A DNA stretch of 46,008 bases, from NCBI GenBank assembly GCA_016712415.1, contig JADJRC010000026.1, forward strand, positions 1 to 46,008, written 5' to 3'. This DNA comes from Lewinellaceae bacterium (lineage in GTDB: Bacteria > Bacteroidota > Bacteroidia > Chitinophagales > Saprospiraceae). The position numbers and the translations under genes were made by a program. Each line of letters opens with the position of its first letter. The first letter of the stretch is position 1. Under the pieces are notes generated by a model. That model was not told the origin of the DNA. It was given only the letters and a program-made list of their open reading frames with translations, and made no database searches. Of the stretch, positions 43,905 to 46,008 are shown one piece after another.

Positions 43905-45693
43905 AAAGCAAAAATTTGTTTCAAAGGAGACGGCAGATTTTTCCGGCAAAACGTTCAACCGGCGGATGTTTGCGGCGTTTGCGCTTTGCTGCATGATCGT
44001 AATGGCCTGTTTTTTGTCGCCCGGCATGAAAAGCCGGCCCATGCAGTTGTACCTCGATTCATTCGGCGCTTTTCTGGCCGTCCGCGACGGCATGTTTTCC
44101 GTGCGCACGCGCACGGGCGAGCCGCGCGCCTTCGCCATTCGGCAGGTGAGCGCCATCCTGCTGACCAAAGGCGCCTCCCTGAGCGCCGATGCCGCCCTGT
44201 TGGCACTGGAAAACGACATTCCCGTGCTCATCATCAACGCCAACACCCATTTCCCGCTCGGGCAGATCAGCAGCGGGCGACCGGGATCCATCGCCTCCAT
44301 CCGCAAAAACCAGGCGCTGTTTGCCCGTTCGGGGGCAGGTTATGCGTGGGTGGCCGCGCAACTGGCCCAAAAGATCGGCCGGCAGCGCGCCCTGTTGCAG
44401 CGGCTCGGCGAAACGCCGCAGGCGCCACCCGGATTTGCCGGTGATGCAGCCCTGCAGGACAAAGTCATAGCCGCCCTGGAACGCAGTTTCGCCCAATGGA
44501 CGCCGCCCGAACCCTGGGATGCCCGCGCCATGGATGAAACCGCCGGACGTTTTCGCGGGCAGGAAGGCACGGCATCACGGTTGTATTTTCAGGCCATCGC
44601 TCGCTACCTCGACGGGCGCCTCGGCTTTGAAAGCCGCGGCAAACGCCCGGCCTACGATCCCTTCAACGCACTGCTCAATTACCTGTACGGCATGCTCTAC
44701 ACGTCTGTACACCTGGCCTTGCTGAAAAGCGGCCTCGACCCCTACACCGGTATCCTGCACGCCGACCGCTACGGCGGCGCCCCTACCCTCGTGTTCGACG
44801 CCATTGAGCCCTGGCGCCCCTGGGCCGACGAGGTGGCCGTCGGGCTGGCCCTGAACGGCGCCATCGACGACACCGCTTTTGAGCCGGACGACCAGGAACG
44901 CGGCCTGTGGCTCAGCGGCGAAGGCAAGAGCGCCGTGATCGACGCCATGCTCGCCTTTTTACAGGAAAAGGCGCCTTACGGGCAACGAACGGTGCGCAGA
45001 AGCGCACAAGTGGACCTCGACGCGCAAAAACTGGCGGTATTTTTGAAGGACTGGACGGGAGAAAACTACCCTGGTGGACCGCCCCGTATTGATCCGACAA
45101 CGGTCCTCGAAAACGAGTACCGTACCAGCGACGGCGACGGGGAAATACCCGTCAGTCGCCGCGACCGCCAGGGCAAAAAACGGGTGAGCGTACCCCGCGG
45201 CGCCTACCGCATCGGCAGCATCTGTATGGACGACTCCCAAAGTCCCACGCGCAGCAGCGGCGCCTGCAGCGGCCATGGCGGCGTGCGCTACTGGCTTTAC
45301 CGGACCGTGGAAGGCGACACGGTAAGGGTGATGACCGGCAGACACGAGCGGCATCCGCAGCCCCTTGATGCGGCGGAAATGAGCGAAATTGCACAGAAAC
45401 GCGAAGTAAAAACAAAAAACCTGCACCCGGCAGCCAGCCCGATGGCGCCCGTGCCTTATGCCACACCGGTAGTCGTGATGCCCGCCCCGGAGCCGCAGGA
45501 CGGATTCGGCTGGGGCGAGGTGACCGGCTTGTCGGTAGCAGGCATAGCGTTGTTTTTTACCGTGCGCATGGTGTTGCGCTGGGTCAATATCAACCAGACC
45601 CTTATCCGATATGCACTACGTCATTTGTTACGACATCGAAAACGACCGGCTCCGCGGAAAAACCGCAAAACTACTGGCCCGAAACGGTTGTGA
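43897..45693 (+). CDS. cas1: Cas1 CRISPR integrase with C-terminal DUF3761-like and transmembrane extension
   Basis: The longest frame is 598 aa. The Cas1 core starts at M49 (nt 44041, MQLYLDSFGAFLAVRDGMFS) and runs to about residue 386. It has the three metal ligands: E223 in GQEGTASRLYF, H288 in GILHADR, and D301 in LVFDAIEPWRP. Cas1 with Cas2 integrates spacers into CRISPR arrays. Two oddities flank it. Residues 22-42 form a hydrophobic stretch (FAAFALCCMIVMACFL) upstream of the canonical start, possibly not translated. Downstream come a linker and a Cys motif like DUF3761 (GSICMDDSQSP at 440-450, GACSGHGGVRYWLY at 455-468), then a transmembrane-like helix at 543-560 (GLSVAGIALFFTVRMVL region). 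Typical Cas1 stops near 330 aa. The last ~28 codons overlap cas2 in another frame. Confidence 0.88.
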   Translation: MHKKQKFVSKETADFSGKTFNRRMFAAFALCCMIVMACFLSPGMKSRPMQLYLDSFGAFLAVRDGMFSVRTRTGEPRAFAIRQVSAILLTKGASLSADAALLALENDIPVLIINANTHFPLGQISSGRPGSIASIRKNQALFARSGAGYAWVAAQLAQKIGRQRALLQRLGETPQAPPGFAGDAALQDKVIAALERSFAQWTPPEPWDARAMDETAGRFRGQEGTASRLYFQAIARYLDGRLGFESRGKRPAYDPFNALLNYLYGMLYTSVHLALLKSGLDPYTGILHADRYGGAPTLVFDAIEPWRPWADEVAVGLALNGAIDDTAFEPDDQERGLWLSGEGKSAVIDAMLAFLQEKAPYGQRTVRRSAQVDLDAQKLAVFLKDWTGENYPGGPPRIDPTTVLENEYRTSDGDGEIPVSRRDRQGKKRVSVPRGAYRIGSICMDDSQSPTRSSGACSGHGGVRYWLYRTVEGDTVRVMTGRHERHPQPLDAAEMSEIAQKREVKTKNLHPAASPMAPVPYATPVVVMPAPEPQDGFGWGEVTGLSVAGIALFFTVRMVLRWVNINQTLIRYALRHLLRHRKRPAPRKNRKTTGPKRL

Positions 45694-45916
45694 ACGCATG
45701 CAGCGTTCCGTTTATGCGGCGGCATTTATGGCGCCCAGGCGCCTGGGCGACCTGAAAACCGCGCTGCACCGGCTTTTTGACCGGCACCCGCTTTCGCCGG
45801 GCGACAGCGTAGTGATCGTGCCCTTGCGGGAAGAAAATGTGTCGGAAATCAGCATATACGGAAATAACAATGTGCTTACACTCCTGGAGGAAAAACCGCT
45901 GAAAATTATGCTGTAA
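45611..45916 (+). CDS. cas2: Cas2 CRISPR adaptation protein
   Basis: A 101-aa protein with the Cas2 ferredoxin-like pattern: MHYVICYDIENDRLRGKTAK (first-strand aspartate D8), LLARNGCERMQRSVYAAAF, then the DSVVIVPL strand and a NNVLTLLEEKPLKIML tail. Cas2 dimers bridge two Cas1 dimers in the spacer-integration complex. The start ATG 45611 lies 83 nt before the stop of the cas1 frame, an unusually long overlap; either the cas1 product really ends there, or an indel hides an earlier stop. A candidate CRISPR repeat begins about 52 nt after the stop. Confidence 0.92.
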   Translation: MHYVICYDIENDRLRGKTAKLLARNGCERMQRSVYAAAFMAPRRLGDLKTALHRLFDRHPLSPGDSVVIVPLREENVSEISIYGNNNVLTLLEEKPLKIML

Positions 45917-45967
45917 AAATTTGGTCGGCAGCGAAAAGCCTGAATATCTTGCCCCAACGTATGATGC

Positions 45968-46008
45968 GTTGTACGACTTCCAGCCCGTATCCAGACATAA
46001 GAGGATTG
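45968..46008 (+). CRISPR. Candidate first CRISPR repeat, truncated by window end
   Basis: The last ~41 nt start GTTGTACGACTTCCAGCC and end ATAAGAGGATTG. The ending resembles the 3' end of many CRISPR repeats (AGGATTGnnAC), and the position just after cas2 is where an array is expected. Only one copy is visible, so periodicity cannot be tested here. The bases 45917-45967 would be the leader. Confidence 0.45.

Overview
The window comes from a member of the Bacteroidota, most likely a Saprospiria-like lineage. Several things point there: a type IX secretion C-terminal sorting domain, two outer-membrane beta-barrel proteins with a carboxypeptidase-like N-terminal domain, a LytS/LytTR two-component pair, a histone-H1-like small protein, lipoproteins, and several promoters with the Bacteroidota -7 box TAnnTTTG close to start codons. 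No rRNA or tRNA gene is visible.

Layout. 1-3.6 kb is an AT-rich defence block on the minus strand: the start of hsdS, hsdM, and a two-gene unit (an unknown, possibly restriction protein followed by a DNA methyltransferase) broken by many small indels. The two-gene unit is bounded by a 13-bp inverted repeat next to hairpins that recall integron attC sites. 3.7-16.8 kb is a GC-rich housekeeping region: tex, a lipoprotein, a DUF1801 protein, pyrR-pyrB, an LVIVD-repeat protein with a T9SS tail, a geranylgeranyl-reductase-type flavoprotein, and a 1652-aa TamB-like protein. 17.1-30.7 kb is an operon of four giant proteins without signal peptides (about 1406, 711, 1484 and 883 aa). One carries a phage tail-collar domain, one a DUF6603-like domain and one a LamG-like domain; the first is unrecognised. 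This is one of the two most interesting parts of the window. 31.2-37.5 kb holds arginine decarboxylase, a DEDDh exonuclease, two glycosyltransferases and the LytTR/LytS pair. 37.8-43.6 kb holds two outer-membrane beta-barrel proteins around a c-type-haem-binding protein. 43.6-46.0 kb holds a histone-H1-like gene and a CRISPR adaptation module: a Cas1 with an unusual C-terminal extension (DUF3761-like cysteine motif plus a transmembrane helix), an overlapping cas2, and what looks like the first repeat of a CRISPR array cut by the window edge. No CRISPR effector gene lies in the window.

Non-coding structure is rich. A family of GC-rich quasi-palindromic repeats (half-sites CCCGTCTGACGC and GCGTCTGyACGGG) forms three intergenic clusters. 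There is a 39-bp palindrome over a stop codon, an adjacent inverted repeat with 34-bp perfect arms, and a heptanucleotide tandem array upstream of the haem-binding gene.

Caution on sequence quality: tex, pyrB, two of the giant genes and one outer-membrane gene are each interrupted by short losses, nearly all in homopolymer runs, while their protein families continue in another frame. This looks like under-called homopolymers rather than gene decay, and it also weakens the case that the AT-rich restriction-modification block is truly dead.
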